Positions 26,503 through 34,676 of a DNA stretch of 64,000 nt are shown in pieces (within the stretch, counting starts at the first letter, position 1; each line of letters opens with the position of its first letter). A program made the translations under genes and the position numbers. Under the pieces are notes generated by a model that saw only the letters and a program-made list of their open reading frames with translations, was not told the origin of the DNA and did not search any database. The DNA lies in NCBI GenBank assembly GCA_913055605.1, contig CAJXKJ010000001.1:97852-161851 (forward strand), written 5' to 3'. Source of the stretch: an uncultured Euryhalocaulis sp. (lineage in GTDB: Bacteria > Pseudomonadota > Alphaproteobacteria > Caulobacterales > Maricaulaceae).

Positions 26503-26754
26503 TTCGCCAGCATCCCTGTCTGGGAGAGCCCTCGCGCCGCCCCGCGGGCCCGGCGCATGCTCGGACTCTCGGGGCGCCCCCACGTCCCCGTCCGGCGCCT
26601 GCGCGCCGTATAGTCTTATTATCCGCGTGTGCGTGGCGCGAAAACCCGGCTTTCGCAGGTCGCGGCGAATGAAAATCCAGCGCATCGCCCGGCTGTCCTT
26701 GTCCGGGCCAAGTCTATCGGCGTTCCGCGACGGCAGAAATACGCCGCCGCCCGC

Positions 26755-27072
26755 CTATTCGCGCGTGTCCTCGGACAGGGTGACGACCAGGCCGTCTATG
26801 CTCTCGTCGGGGCGGATCTGGCAGGACAGGCGGGAATTGGGCCGCACGTCGCCGGACTGGCTCAGCGTGTCTTCCTCCACGTCGCTGCGCGGCGGCAGGC
26901 GGTCCATCCAGTCCGGGTCGACATAGACGTGACAGGTGGAGCAGGCGCAGCCGCCCCCGCACATCGCCAGGATCGGGACCCCCGAATCCTTGATGTTCTC
27001 CATCAGGGTCAGCGTCGGGTCGATCTCGACCTCGTTCCGCGCGCCCTCCAGATCGATCACGACAACCTTCAC
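26755..27072 (-). CDS. 2Fe-2S ferredoxin, adrenodoxin type
   Basis: A 105-residue 2Fe-2S ferredoxin. Cluster ligands follow the adrenodoxin pattern: C38, C44, C47 (spacing x5, x2) and C84 in RLSCQI; an extra C42 sits within the loop. The start is a GTG that overlaps the ccmD stop codon (GTGA), so it is translationally coupled to the cytochrome c maturation genes. Such ferredoxins donate electrons to P450s, ring oxygenases or iron-sulfur assembly. The location behind ccmD suggests a link to haem or thiol chemistry, or simply shared transcription. Confidence 0.88.
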   Translation of the reverse strand: MKVVVIDLEGARNEVEIDPTLTLMENIKDSGVPILAMCGGGCACSTCHVYVDPDWMDRLPPRSDVEEDTLSQSGDVRPNSRLSCQIRPDESIDGLVVTLSEDTRE

Positions 27073-27242
27073 GCCGCCGCCCCGCGCTGATCAGCGCGTT
27101 GCTGGGCGCGTTTCAGGCGCGCCTTCGCGCGGGCCCGCTCGGCGATCACGAACGCGGTCAGCCCGCCAAGGCCCAGCGCGCTGATCGCCCAGCCGGACCA
27201 CAGGAAGGCCGCGTACTGGCCCATGTCGAACAGCTCAGCCAT
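27069..27242 (-). CDS. ccmD: Haem exporter protein CcmD
   Basis: A 57-residue single-span membrane protein. It begins MAELFDMGQYAAFLWSGW, followed by a membrane segment (about 11-33) and a basic tail (ERARAKARLKRAQQRADQR). The Tyr/Phe-x-x-x-x-W-S-Y/G-like opening and basic tail are the CcmD pattern. CcmD holds the CcmC-haem-CcmE complex and helps release holo-CcmE. It overlaps the end of ccmC by eight bases and the ferredoxin start by four. It is easy to miss because it is so short. Confidence 0.88.
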   Translation of the reverse strand: MAELFDMGQYAAFLWSGWAISALGLGGLTAFVIAERARAKARLKRAQQRADQRGAAA

Positions 27243-28038
27243 GGGCGGGCTCCTCTCCGCCGGACGCGGCCGGGCCGGGCTCCAGCACTGCGCGGCTGGG
27301 CTGGGCGCCCAGATTGCGCCGCTCGGCGGCTTCGGCCTTGCGCATGTCGATGGCCGAGCGCATCCGCGTCAGCAGCATCCAGACATAGAGCGCGGTATAG
27401 GCCAGGCACATGATCAGCGCCGGCCACAGCATGCTGATCGCCATATTGGTCTGCAGCTTGCCGTCCTCCAGCGCGACCATGGTCGGGCCCTGGTGCAGCG
27501 TCGCCCACCATTCGACGGAAAAATGGATGATCGGGATGTTCACCACCCCGGCCAGCGCCGCGACGCCGGCCAGGCGCGCCCCGCGCTGGGGATTGTCGGC
27601 GGCCGCCCAGATCGCGATCAGCGCCAGATACAGCAGGAACAGGACCAGCACCGAAACCAGCCGGGCGTCGCCCCAGACCCAGTAGGCGCCCCACATCGGC
27701 TTGCCCCAGATCATGCCGGTGGCCAGCGCCAGGGCGCAGAACACCGCCCCGATGGGCGCGCTGGCGCGCGCGGCAATGTCGGCCACCGGATGGCGCCAGA
27801 TCAGGCCGACCAGCGCCGCCACGGCGATGCCGACATAGACCATCATCGCCAGATAGGCGGCCGGGATATGGACGAAGATCAGGCGGTAGCCGTCGCCCAT
27901 CTCCGAATCCAGCGGCGCGATCCACAGGCTCCACACCGTGCCGACGGCAAGGCTGACCGCCGCGATCACGCCGGCGACCGGCGCGGCGACGCGCGCAAAT
28001 CCCTCGAACCGCGCCGGATTGGCGAACTGGGTGACCAT
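27235..28038 (-). CDS. ccmC: Haem exporter permease CcmC
   Basis: A 267-residue six-span membrane protein that presents haem to CcmE. Conserved periplasmic histidines are H57 (FVHIPAAY) and H172 (IIHFSVEWW). The Trp-rich haem-binding motif WGAYWVWGDARLVS is at 116-129. The usual motif reads WWVWDARLTS; here one extra Gly sits between Trp and Asp. A C-terminal extension after about 225 is Ala/Glu/Pro-rich. The gene overlaps ccmD and follows ccmB at 84 bases in the same direction. Confidence 0.93.
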   Translation of the reverse strand: MVTQFANPARFEGFARVAAPVAGVIAAVSLAVGTVWSLWIAPLDSEMGDGYRLIFVHIPAAYLAMMVYVGIAVAALVGLIWRHPVADIAARASAPIGAVFCALALATGMIWGKPMWGAYWVWGDARLVSVLVLFLLYLALIAIWAAADNPQRGARLAGVAALAGVVNIPIIHFSVEWWATLHQGPTMVALEDGKLQTNMAISMLWPALIMCLAYTALYVWMLLTRMRSAIDMRKAEAAERRNLGAQPSRAVLEPGPAASGGEEPAHG

Positions 28039-28122
28039 TTGGGACGTCCTCCCGGCGTCTCTTCTGCGATCCTATCTAGTCTCTGCCGGCCCGGGGCGCA
28101 GCAGGGCATGGACTCTATTTAA

Positions 28123-28779
28123 TCAACTATTCGCCGCGCGCAGCGCCGCGGCGCAGGTCGGCGGACAGACCGCCGCCGCGAACAGGGACGCGGCCAGCAG
28201 CGCCTTGGCGTCCGCCCCGAACACCGCGCCGGACTGCGCCGCGCCGACCCCGAAGATCATCACCGGGGTCAGCAGCGGGCCGGCGATCAGCGGGCCCAGA
28301 ACCTCGCCCGCCCCGCGCGCCCCGGTGCTGATCGAGGCGCCGGCCGCCGCATAGAGCAGGGCGCCCGGCGTGCCCAGCACCAGCGAAATCCCCGTCGCCG
28401 CCAGAACCGGCCAGGACAGGCCGAAGGCCGCCGCCGCGATGGGCAGGGCCAGCAGCAGCATGACCGTGATCGCTAGCCAGCGCGCGAACAGGCGCGCGCC
28501 CAGCGCCATCGCTAGCGACCGGTCCTCCACCATCAGCTGGTCAAGGAAGCCGTTCTCGATGTCGTCGCGGAAGATGCTCTGCGCCGCCAGCAGCATGGAG
28601 AAGATCGCGGCGAGCCAGATCAGCGCCGGGCCCAGCGTCGAGAAATCGCGGTCGGAGCCCATGGCGAAGGCCGACATCGTGCAGAACAGAAGGAAAAAGA
28701 CCGGCGCGAACGCCCAGCCCGCCGCCCCGCGCAGGGCGGACACGGCCTCGTGCCGCAGCAGGGCGGCGTTCCAGCTCAT
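28123..28779 (-). CDS. ccmB: Haem exporter permease CcmB
   Basis: A 218-residue six-span inner membrane protein, the permease partner of the CcmA ATPase. The sequence FSTLGPALIWLAAIFSMLLAAQ followed by FRDDIENGFLDQLMV is the typical CcmB signature at about 45-85. The start ATG overlaps the last four bases of ccmA, which sets it; the longer open frame upstream is only a shadow of ccmA. CcmAB uses ATP to drive release of haem-loaded CcmE. The length matches the family. Confidence 0.93.
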   Translation of the reverse strand: MSWNAALLRHEAVSALRGAAGWAFAPVFFLLFCTMSAFAMGSDRDFSTLGPALIWLAAIFSMLLAAQSIFRDDIENGFLDQLMVEDRSLAMALGARLFARWLAITVMLLLALPIAAAAFGLSWPVLAATGISLVLGTPGALLYAAAGASISTGARGAGEVLGPLIAGPLLTPVMIFGVGAAQSGAVFGADAKALLAASLFAAAVCPPTCAAALRAANS

Positions 28780-29441
28780 GCCGTCTCCAGACGCAGGATG
28801 CGCCCGCCTTCCAGCGCCGGCGCCGCGCCATGGGTCGCCGCGATGGCCGCGCCGCCGCGGGCCAGATGCCCGGCGATGGCGGCCTCGGCCAGGCCGACGC
28901 CCCTGTCGTCCAGATTGGCGAACGGCTCGTCCAGCAGCCACAGCGGCCGCCCCAGCACGATCAGGCGGGCCAGCCCCGCCCGCCGCCGCCAGCCGGCCGA
29001 CAGCCGCCGGGCCGGCGTATCCACGAATCGCTGCAGGCCGAGCGCCGCGGCCGCCGTCTCCGCATCCGCGCCGTCGCCGGCCTTCGCCCACAGGGACAGC
29101 GTCTCGCCGACGGTGAATTGGGCCTGCAGCCCGTCCAGATGGCCCAGCCAGGCGCAACGCCCACGGGCGCTCTTGGCCGGGGGCATGTCCGGCTCCTCCC
29201 ACGCGATTCGGCCCGATTCGGGGGCCGACAGCCCGGCCAGGCAGCGCAGCAGGCTGGTCTTGCCGCCGCCATTGGGGCCGCGCAGCTCCAGCCAGCCGCC
29301 CGGGCCCAGATCGAAACTCACGCCATGGGTCACGGTCACCCCGCCGCGGGACACCGCAAGCCCTTCAACGCGCAGGGCGAAATCCCCATATGACGGGAGA
29401 TTAATGGCGTTCGTGCTGGCGCCCGGATGGGCGGCGTGCAT
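28776..29441 (-). CDS. ccmA: Haem exporter ATPase CcmA
   Basis: An ABC ATPase of about 221 residues (start uncertain). Walker A GPNGGGKTS, the signature region RLSAGWRRRAGLARL and Walker B LWLLDEPFANLD are all present. LSAGW in place of LSGGQ is usual for CcmA. A start 19 codons further upstream would overlap the divergent ccmE start, so I prefer the internal ATG preceded by ACGGGA. A still shorter protein beginning near ALRVEGLAV would match many CcmA proteins, but no in-frame ATG is seen there. It overlaps ccmB by four bases. Confidence 0.88.
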   Translation of the reverse strand: MHAAHPGASTNAINLPSYGDFALRVEGLAVSRGGVTVTHGVSFDLGPGGWLELRGPNGGGKTSLLRCLAGLSAPESGRIAWEEPDMPPAKSARGRCAWLGHLDGLQAQFTVGETLSLWAKAGDGADAETAAAALGLQRFVDTPARRLSAGWRRRAGLARLIVLGRPLWLLDEPFANLDDRGVGLAEAAIAGHLARGGAAIAATHGAAPALEGGRILRLETA

Positions 29442-29497
29442 AGAATCCCGTCCCGGGGCGTTCGACGGCCCGGACGCAGATAGAGAAGGGTCACCCA

Positions 29498-29929
29498 ATG
29501 CGGCCTCCTCGGCGCAACCGGCGCATCATGACCGCGCTTGTCGTACTCATTCTGGCAGGCGGCGCAACGGCGCTGTCCCTGATCGCGCTGCGCGAAAACG
29601 TCTCGTTTTTCCGCCTTCCCTCGGAAATCGCGGAGACGCCGCCCCCGCCGGGCGAGCGGATTCGCGTCGGCGGCCTGGTCGAGGCCGGCAGCGTCCGCTA
29701 CGGCGAGGGGGCGGAGGTGCTGTTTTCCATCACCGACGGGGCTTCCAGCATGGAAATCTCCTATGTCGGGGTGCTTCCGTCGCTGTTCCGCGAGGGGCAG
29801 GGCGTGATCGCGGAGGGCAGCTTCGCGTCCACCGGCGGATTCCACGCCGGTCGCGTTCTGGCCAAACACGATGAGGACTATACGCCGCGCGAACTGGAGG
29901 GCGTCGTCCAAAATACAACATCGTCGTGA
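29498..29929 (+). CDS. ccmE: Cytochrome c maturation haem chaperone CcmE
   Basis: A 143-residue membrane-anchored periplasmic haem chaperone. An N-terminal anchor (about 10-30) precedes a beta-barrel OB fold. The haem-binding histidine is H124 in LAKHDEDYTP, the family hallmark. It binds haem covalently and passes it to apocytochromes at the CcmF lyase. Unlike the usual single operon, it is divergent from ccmABCD here with only 56 bases between start codons, so the two units probably share a control region. ccmF, ccmH and ccmI are not in the window. Confidence 0.93.
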   Translation: MRPPRRNRRIMTALVVLILAGGATALSLIALRENVSFFRLPSEIAETPPPPGERIRVGGLVEAGSVRYGEGAEVLFSITDGASSMEISYVGVLPSLFREGQGVIAEGSFASTGGFHAGRVLAKHDEDYTPRELEGVVQNTTSS

Positions 29930-29956
29930 TATTTTAGGCAGCCGATCTGATTTCCT

Positions 29957-29985
29957 TTGACATTTCCGGTGTTAAGGGCTCCTAT
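29957..29985 (+). promoter_or_regulatory. Putative promoter of OmpA-family gene
   Basis: A perfect TTGACA -35 box at 29957-29962 is followed after 17 bases by TCCTAT, a weak -10 match. The downstream gene encodes a probable abundant outer membrane protein, which would need a strong promoter. A 5' leader of about 120 bases would separate this site from the start codon. Confidence 0.45.
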
Positions 29986-30115
29986 TCGCTCCGAACGGCC
30001 GATGCCGTCCGAGCCCGTTTAGAAATGTTCGAAGGGATGGAACCCGCCGCGTTCAGCCGCGTTGTCCAGCTTCGGAACGGGTCTGACCGATCCGCCTAAG
30101 GAGGGGAGTATCAAT

Positions 30116-31210
30116 ATGAAATCACGGCTTCTTGCAGCCGTAGCGGTTGCCGCCATCGCGGCTCCGGGAATCGCCAACGCTCAGGGCTGGTACGGTCGTA
30201 TCGGCGTTGGCTACGGCACCACGCAGAATATGGACCTGGTGGACGATCCGCTCGTCATGGGTCAGTACCCGATCCAGAGCGAAGGCCACATTCTGCCTGA
30301 CGCCGCGATCGGCTACGAGCTGGGCAACGGCGTCCGGTTCGAATTCGAAGGCAGCTACCAATACGACGACACCGGCGCGGTCGGGAACTTCCCGAACTCG
30401 ATGTCGGACGTCCAGACCTACGCCCTGCTCGGCAACGTGATCTACGATTTCGGCGGCGGCATGATGGGCTCCAGCGTTTCGCCGTTCATCGGCGCGGGCG
30501 TTGGCTTCCTGCGTCAGAGCCTGTCGGCTCTGGCCACCACGCCGGCTTCGGGCTTCACGAGCGTCGCCTATGTGGTCGACGACGAAGACTGGTCGCCGGG
30601 CGCCCAGTTCATCGCGGGTGTCCGCGTGAACACGGGCTCGCAGCTGTCGACGGAACTGCGCTACCGCTTCCTGAGCGGTTTCGAAGGCGCGGACTACGAC
30701 AACCAGCTGGGCGGCGACGTGGACCTGGACTACTTCGCCAGCCACGACATCATCGCCTCGCTGATCTGGTCGTTTGCGTCGCCGGAAGCTCCGCCTCCGC
30801 CGCCGCCCCCGCCGGCTCCGCCGCCCCCGCCGCCTCCGCCGCCTCCGCCGCCTGCGTGTGAGAACGTGGAGTTCGTGGTCTACTTCGAATGGGACAAGTC
30901 GGACATCACCGACCAGGCCCGTTCCGTGATCCAGATGGCCGCCAATCGCGCTGCTGAGTGCGGCGTGGCGAGCGTCATGATCGACGGTCACGCCGACCGT
31001 TCGGGTTCCGCGTCCTACAATGTTGGCCTGTCGCAACGCCGCGCCGATGCGGTCGCCGCGACCCTGGTCAGCATGGGTGTCTCGGAAGCCGCGATCTCGA
31101 CGCAGGCCTTCGGCGAAAGCCAGCCGGCCGTCGAAACGCCGGATGGCGTTCGCGAGCCTCTGAACCGTCGTTCGGAAGTGATCATCACGGTCAACGGCGC
31201 GTCCATGTAA
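30116..31210 (+). CDS. OmpA-family outer membrane protein
   Basis: A 364-residue outer membrane protein. I start at the ATG following AAGGAGGGG. The signal peptide ends near ANAQ-G. An eight-strand beta-barrel covers about 22-225, with alternating hydrophobic strands and aromatic ends. A proline linker of two runs, eight and twelve prolines split by Ala, lies near 227-248. The C-terminal OmpA domain (VYFEWDKSDITDQA, GHADRSGS, NRRSEV) binds peptidoglycan. It links the outer membrane to the wall. A strong intrinsic terminator follows. Codon choice is less GC-extreme than its neighbours, consistent with high expression. Confidence 0.93.
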   Translation: MKSRLLAAVAVAAIAAPGIANAQGWYGRIGVGYGTTQNMDLVDDPLVMGQYPIQSEGHILPDAAIGYELGNGVRFEFEGSYQYDDTGAVGNFPNSMSDVQTYALLGNVIYDFGGGMMGSSVSPFIGAGVGFLRQSLSALATTPASGFTSVAYVVDDEDWSPGAQFIAGVRVNTGSQLSTELRYRFLSGFEGADYDNQLGGDVDLDYFASHDIIASLIWSFASPEAPPPPPPPPAPPPPPPPPPPPPACENVEFVVYFEWDKSDITDQARSVIQMAANRAAECGVASVMIDGHADRSGSASYNVGLSQRRADAVAATLVSMGVSEAAISTQAFGESQPAVETPDGVREPLNRRSEVIITVNGASM

Positions 31211-31233
31211 CATCCGGCAACGGATGCAAAGGG

Positions 31234-31266
31234 AACGGCCCGGCTCACGCCGGGCCGTTTTCTTTT
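31234..31266 (+). terminator. Intrinsic terminator of OmpA-family gene
   Basis: A ten-base-pair perfect stem, AACGGCCCGG/CCGGGCCGTT with a six-base loop, is followed by TTCTTTT. It begins 24 bases after the stop codon. Confidence 0.88.
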
Positions 31267-31298
31267 GGGCTTATGTTCGGCGCGCATCGTGGGCGCAC

Positions 31299-31333
31299 AG
31301 CAAAACGGCCGGCCCCGCGGGGACCGGCCGTTT
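31299..31333 (-). terminator. Intrinsic terminator of beta/gamma-crystallin-like gene
   Basis: On the minus strand AAACGGCCGG pairs with CCGGCCGTTT around a GC-rich loop that can itself pair, and the T-run sits at its end. It begins 24 bases past the stop codon of the crystallin-like gene and faces the OmpA terminator, so the two convergent units are insulated from each other. Confidence 0.75.
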
Positions 31334-31356
31334 GCGCTCCGCGCCGTGGCGCGCGC

Positions 31357-32283
31357 CTAGCGCACGCAGAGAATGTCGTTCAGCCGGCCGGCGCGGGCGT
31401 CGATGGAATAATACGCGCCCTCGCGCCAGTTCCCCTGTTGCGCGCGGCAGAATGTATCCACCTCCTCCTCGCAGGCCCGGGCGTTCCCCCGCAGGCACAG
31501 CGTCAGGCGGCCGGGCTGGATAGGGGGGCTGGGATAGAACCCGGCCCGCTCGCCCTCCAGCATTTGCGGCCCGCCCCCGCCCGGATAGGGATCGGGATAC
31601 TGGCCGCGATAGCCGGGGCCCGGGCTGGGATAGGAGGGCGTCTCCGGAGAGAACGAGGAGATCGAGCCCGACATCGCGATGCGGCCGAGGTCCGGCACGT
31701 CGCGGTCGATCCGCTCGCACCGCCCGGTCAGGTTCGGACCCTCGCACAGCGTCCATTCGCCGGTGACCTGCAGGCTGCGCGCCCGGTCGTCGAACCCGTC
31801 ATAGCGCAGATTGCCGCTGCCCCCGGTAAAGGTCTCGCTGCGGCCGCGATAGTTCAGCCCCTCGTACAGGACCAGCGTCGGCTGGCCGCCATAGCCCGGA
31901 TAGGGGTCCTGATCGCCGCCGCCCGGATAGGGGGAGCCCGCATAGGGAGAGGCGGGGCGAATGGAAGAAACCCGGTTGTTCAGGCCCAGCCGCTCCAGAT
32001 CCCAGACGTCCTGGTCGATGGTCTCGCACGATCCGGTGAAATTCGGCCCGTCGCACAGCTCCCATGCGCCGCCGGTGACGTGGACGCTGGTGGCCAGATT
32101 GTCGAACGCGCCGGGGCCCAGATTTGCGACCTCCCGCTCCACGCGCACGCTCGGCCCCTGCAGATTGGGATAGTCGAACAGCTCCAGTCCCGCGGCGCTC
32201 TGCGCCTGCGTCTGGCCCAGCGCAGGGGCGCTGGCGGCCAGAACGGCGAGGGACGGGACGATCAAGGCGAGCGCGTTGCGCAT
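31357..32283 (-). CDS. Exported protein with two beta/gamma-crystallin-like domains
   Basis: A 308-residue exported protein. The signal peptide ends near ALGQ-T. Two repeats of about 80 residues (33-110 and 136-212) share the pattern L-x-L-[FY]-x-x-x-N-[LY]-x-G, then DDRARSLQVTGEWTLCEGPNLTGRCE-like strands, and a closing LxNRVSSIRP or MSGSISSFSP motif. This is the beta/gamma-crystallin Greek-key pattern, and N/D-x-S/T-S sites may bind calcium. A Pro/Gly/Tyr linker separates the repeats. The C-terminal about 60 residues, with four Cys (LCLRGNARACEEEVDTFC), form a separate unit. It may be an extracellular or cell-surface stress protein; the role is unknown. Confidence 0.82.
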   Translation of the reverse strand: MRNALALIVPSLAVLAASAPALGQTQAQSAAGLELFDYPNLQGPSVRVEREVANLGPGAFDNLATSVHVTGGAWELCDGPNFTGSCETIDQDVWDLERLGLNNRVSSIRPASPYAGSPYPGGGDQDPYPGYGGQPTLVLYEGLNYRGRSETFTGGSGNLRYDGFDDRARSLQVTGEWTLCEGPNLTGRCERIDRDVPDLGRIAMSGSISSFSPETPSYPSPGPGYRGQYPDPYPGGGGPQMLEGERAGFYPSPPIQPGRLTLCLRGNARACEEEVDTFCRAQQGNWREGAYYSIDARAGRLNDILCVR

Positions 32284-32378
32284 GGCGGGTCTCCGGTCTG
32301 CCGGGCGGGAATCAGGGGCAGGGCCGAAACGTCAGGCCCGAGGACCGGGTTCCGCAGCTCCTCCCGGCGAGGCGGGCC

Positions 32379-33122
32379 CTAATCCTCCAGATAATAGGAG
32401 ATGGTGGAGACGACCCGGACCGTCTTGAAGATCTGGTCGCTCTCGCTCGCCCCCGCGATCTGGTCGCGCGGCAGGATCTGGAACACGCCCTGGTCGGCGG
32501 TGCGGATGCCGCCCAGCGTCGCCCCGGAATCCTGTGCGAACTGGTCGGCGGCCTGCCGCGCCGCGGCGGTCGCCTCGGCGATCATCGCCGGCTTGATGTC
32601 GTTCAGCTCGGTGAACAGATAGGTCGGCCCCATCGCCTGCCAGTCCTGCTGCAGCACGATGCCCTGGCGCAGCAATTCGCCGACCCGGCGGCTGACGTCC
32701 GCGACCCGGCCGACATCGGTGGAGCGGACCAAAACGGACTGGGCCACCGAATAGCGCTCCTCAGGCCGCTGGCCGCCATAGCCCATGCCGTAATCCTGCA
32801 CCTGCACGCTCTGGCGCTGGATCTCGTCGCCGGAGAATCCGGCCGATGTCAGGAAGCGGGAGATCGTCTCCAGATTGAGGTCGATATTTTCCTGGATCAG
32901 CGCCAGATCGTTGCCGGTCACCTGGAATTTGATCGGCCACAAGGCGAGGTCGGCCTGCACTTCCTGTTCGGCCAGGCCCTTCACCGTGACGAAGGATGTG
33001 TCCTGCCGCCCGGCCTCGAAGCCTTCGCCGACGAACCAGCCGGCCGCCACGATCCCCGCGGCCACCAGAAGCGCGGACAAGAAGCCGGCGGCGACGCCCA
33101 CGCTGCGATCCCCGAACGCCAT
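32379..33122 (-). CDS. SIMPL-domain (DUF541) membrane-anchored protein
   Basis: A 247-residue protein with an N-terminal membrane anchor (about 9-30) followed by a SIMPL/DUF541 domain facing the periplasm. VTVKGLAEQEVQADLALWPIKF near 45-65 and the closing VRVVSTISYYLE match the family pattern. SIMPL proteins (BP26, YggE and others) can form oligomers, and some protect against oxidative stress; the molecular role is unclear. It appears monocistronic and is divergent from the M48 protease gene across 175 bases. Confidence 0.87.
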   Translation of the reverse strand: MAFGDRSVGVAAGFLSALLVAAGIVAAGWFVGEGFEAGRQDTSFVTVKGLAEQEVQADLALWPIKFQVTGNDLALIQENIDLNLETISRFLTSAGFSGDEIQRQSVQVQDYGMGYGGQRPEERYSVAQSVLVRSTDVGRVADVSRRVGELLRQGIVLQQDWQAMGPTYLFTELNDIKPAMIAEATAAARQAADQFAQDSGATLGGIRTADQGVFQILPRDQIAGASESDQIFKTVRVVSTISYYLED

Positions 33123-33297
33123 TCACACCCCTCCTCGGCAGGCCATGAGGCAAGCATGGACCGGATATCCGGTAAAGACGGCATTTTCGTGGACTGGCGG
33201 GGCTTTCGAAGGCGGAATCTGGCCGCCGGGACTGGAACCCTGCGCCGCGCCGTTCATTATGCGCGGCGACGCCCTAATCCCATGAGGGAATCCCGAT

Positions 33298-34020
33298 ATG
33301 ACCGCTTTCCGTCCGCTTCGCGCCGCGCTGGCCCTGGGCTGCGCCGCAATCCTGTCCGCCTGCGCGACCAGCGCCCAGATGAGCCAGATGTCCAACCAGG
33401 CCTGGAATCAGGTGCTGTCGGAAGAGCCGGTCTCCAACGACCCCGCGCTGGACCAGCGCGCCCAGCGGGTGGCCAGCCGCATCATCTCCGGCGCCGGCCT
33501 GCAGAACCAGAACTGGCAGGTCGTGGTCTTCGATTCGGACGAACAGAACGCCTTCGCCCTGCCGGGCGGCCAGATCGGCGTGTATCGCGGCATGATGAAT
33601 CTGGCCAACACCGACGATCAGCTCGCCGCCGTGATCGGGCACGAGGTCGGCCACGTCGTCGCCGGCCACGCGATGGAGCGCTACAACCAGCAGATGGGCA
33701 CCGCCGTCGGGGCCCAGGTTGTCGGCGCGGCGCTGGGCGGCCAGGGCTTCGGCTCCGCCGAACAGATCAGCCAGGTCTTCGGCCTGGGCGCGCAGGTCGG
33801 CATTCTGCTGCCCTATTCGCGCGGCAATGAGAGCGAGGCGGACCTGCTCGGCATCGATTACATGGTGCGCGCCGGCTACGACCCGCGCGCGGCAGTGACG
33901 CTGTGGGAAAAGATGGCGGCGCAGGGCGGTTCGCGCGGCCCGGCCTTCCTGTCCACCCACCCCGATCCGCGCGCCCGCGCGCAGGAAATCGAAGGCTATA
34001 TCGCCCAGCGCGGCTACTGA
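33298..34020 (+). CDS. M48-family metallopeptidase lipoprotein
   Basis: A 240-residue lipoprotein zinc protease. The lipobox LSAC gives C22. The HEVGH motif is at 115-119, and the third zinc ligand is a Glu in NESEADLLG at about 180. The substrate groove segment NAFALPGGQIGVYRGM at about 84-100 is typical of Oma1/LoiP/YcaL-like M48 proteins. These act in envelope quality control, for example by degrading misassembled outer membrane proteins. GAGGGAATCCCGAT lies just before the start. The gene is followed by tRNA-His. Confidence 0.92.
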   Translation: MTAFRPLRAALALGCAAILSACATSAQMSQMSNQAWNQVLSEEPVSNDPALDQRAQRVASRIISGAGLQNQNWQVVVFDSDEQNAFALPGGQIGVYRGMMNLANTDDQLAAVIGHEVGHVVAGHAMERYNQQMGTAVGAQVVGAALGGQGFGSAEQISQVFGLGAQVGILLPYSRGNESEADLLGIDYMVRAGYDPRAAVTLWEKMAAQGGSRGPAFLSTHPDPRARAQEIEGYIAQRGY

Positions 34021-34100
34021 TCCGGCGAACCTGCTACAGGGCCCAATTGCCCCCTTTTCGGGCGCGCCCGGACTATATAGGTTCCCGGCCTCCACACGGG

Positions 34101-34177
34101 GCCGCGGTAGCTCAGTTGGTTAGAGCGCTAGATTGTGGATCTAGAGGTCCGGGGTTCGAGACCCTGCCGCGGTACCA
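34101..34177 (+). tRNA. tRNA-His (anticodon GTG)
   Basis: A 77-base tRNA with all arms paired: acceptor GCCGCGG/CCGCGGT, D arm, anticodon stem CTAGA/TCTAG with loop TTGTGGA (anticodon GTG at 34135-34137), T arm with TTCGAGA loop, and an encoded CCA. The discriminator is A73, and position -1 cannot pair with it. So it lacks the G-1:C73 pair of most bacterial tRNA-His, as known for alphaproteobacteria. Confidence 0.97.
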
Positions 34178-34248
34178 CTCTTTCCCCGTCACATGGTATG
34201 GATAGGTCCTGACAGGCGGCGGGCGTAACCGCCGCGGGGAGGGGTCTC

Positions 34249-34623
34249 ATGCTGCTGCCGGACTGGGCGCCCGATCTGGGCCGCGCGCTGATGGGCGCGC
34301 TCTATCTGATCGCCGGAATTCGCCATTTCTTCCTGTTGCCGGTCATCGTGCCGATCGCGGAGGCGCGCGGCGTGCCGCAGGCCGGAACGGTCGTAAGGGC
34401 CGGCTCGGCGTTCGAGGCCGCGATGGGCGCGCTGCTGATCCTGGGCTTCCTCGCCCCGCTGGCGGCGGTCGGCCTGATCGTGTTCACGATCCTCGCCAGC
34501 GTCATGTACCTGAACTTCTGGGACATGCCGCCGGGGGAGACCCGGGCCAATGCGATCAATGCGCTGCTCAACAATGTCGCCATCATCGGCGGCCTGCTGC
34601 TGATCGCCGTCTATAATCCCTGA
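34249..34623 (+). CDS. DoxX-like membrane protein
   Basis: A 124-residue protein with four membrane segments. It opens with RALMGALYLIAGIRHFFLLP, which resembles the conserved first helix of the DoxX family, and has GSAFEAAMGALLILG and MYLNFWDMPP landmarks. DoxX-like proteins occur as small quinone- or thiosulfate-linked subunits, or with oxidative-stress systems. No partner lies nearby. GGGGAGGGG precedes the start. It is a single gene between tRNA-His and a convergent aldo/keto reductase. Confidence 0.75.
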   Translation: MLLPDWAPDLGRALMGALYLIAGIRHFFLLPVIVPIAEARGVPQAGTVVRAGSAFEAAMGALLILGFLAPLAAVGLIVFTILASVMYLNFWDMPPGETRANAINALLNNVAIIGGLLLIAVYNP

Positions 34624-34676
34624 CGCCCCGGCGGGACGCCGCCGCGCAGGCGGCGAATCCCCTCCGGCGCTTCCCC

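Noticed and set aside
26503..26685. N-terminal extension of the multi-pass membrane protein
   Set aside because: The added 61 residues are Arg/Pro-rich and unlike a cytoplasmic domain; a plausible start with its own binding site lies inside.
28780..29202. N-terminal extension of the ccmB frame
   Set aside because: It lies wholly within ccmA in another frame; the ATG overlapping the ccmA stop gives a normal-length CcmB.
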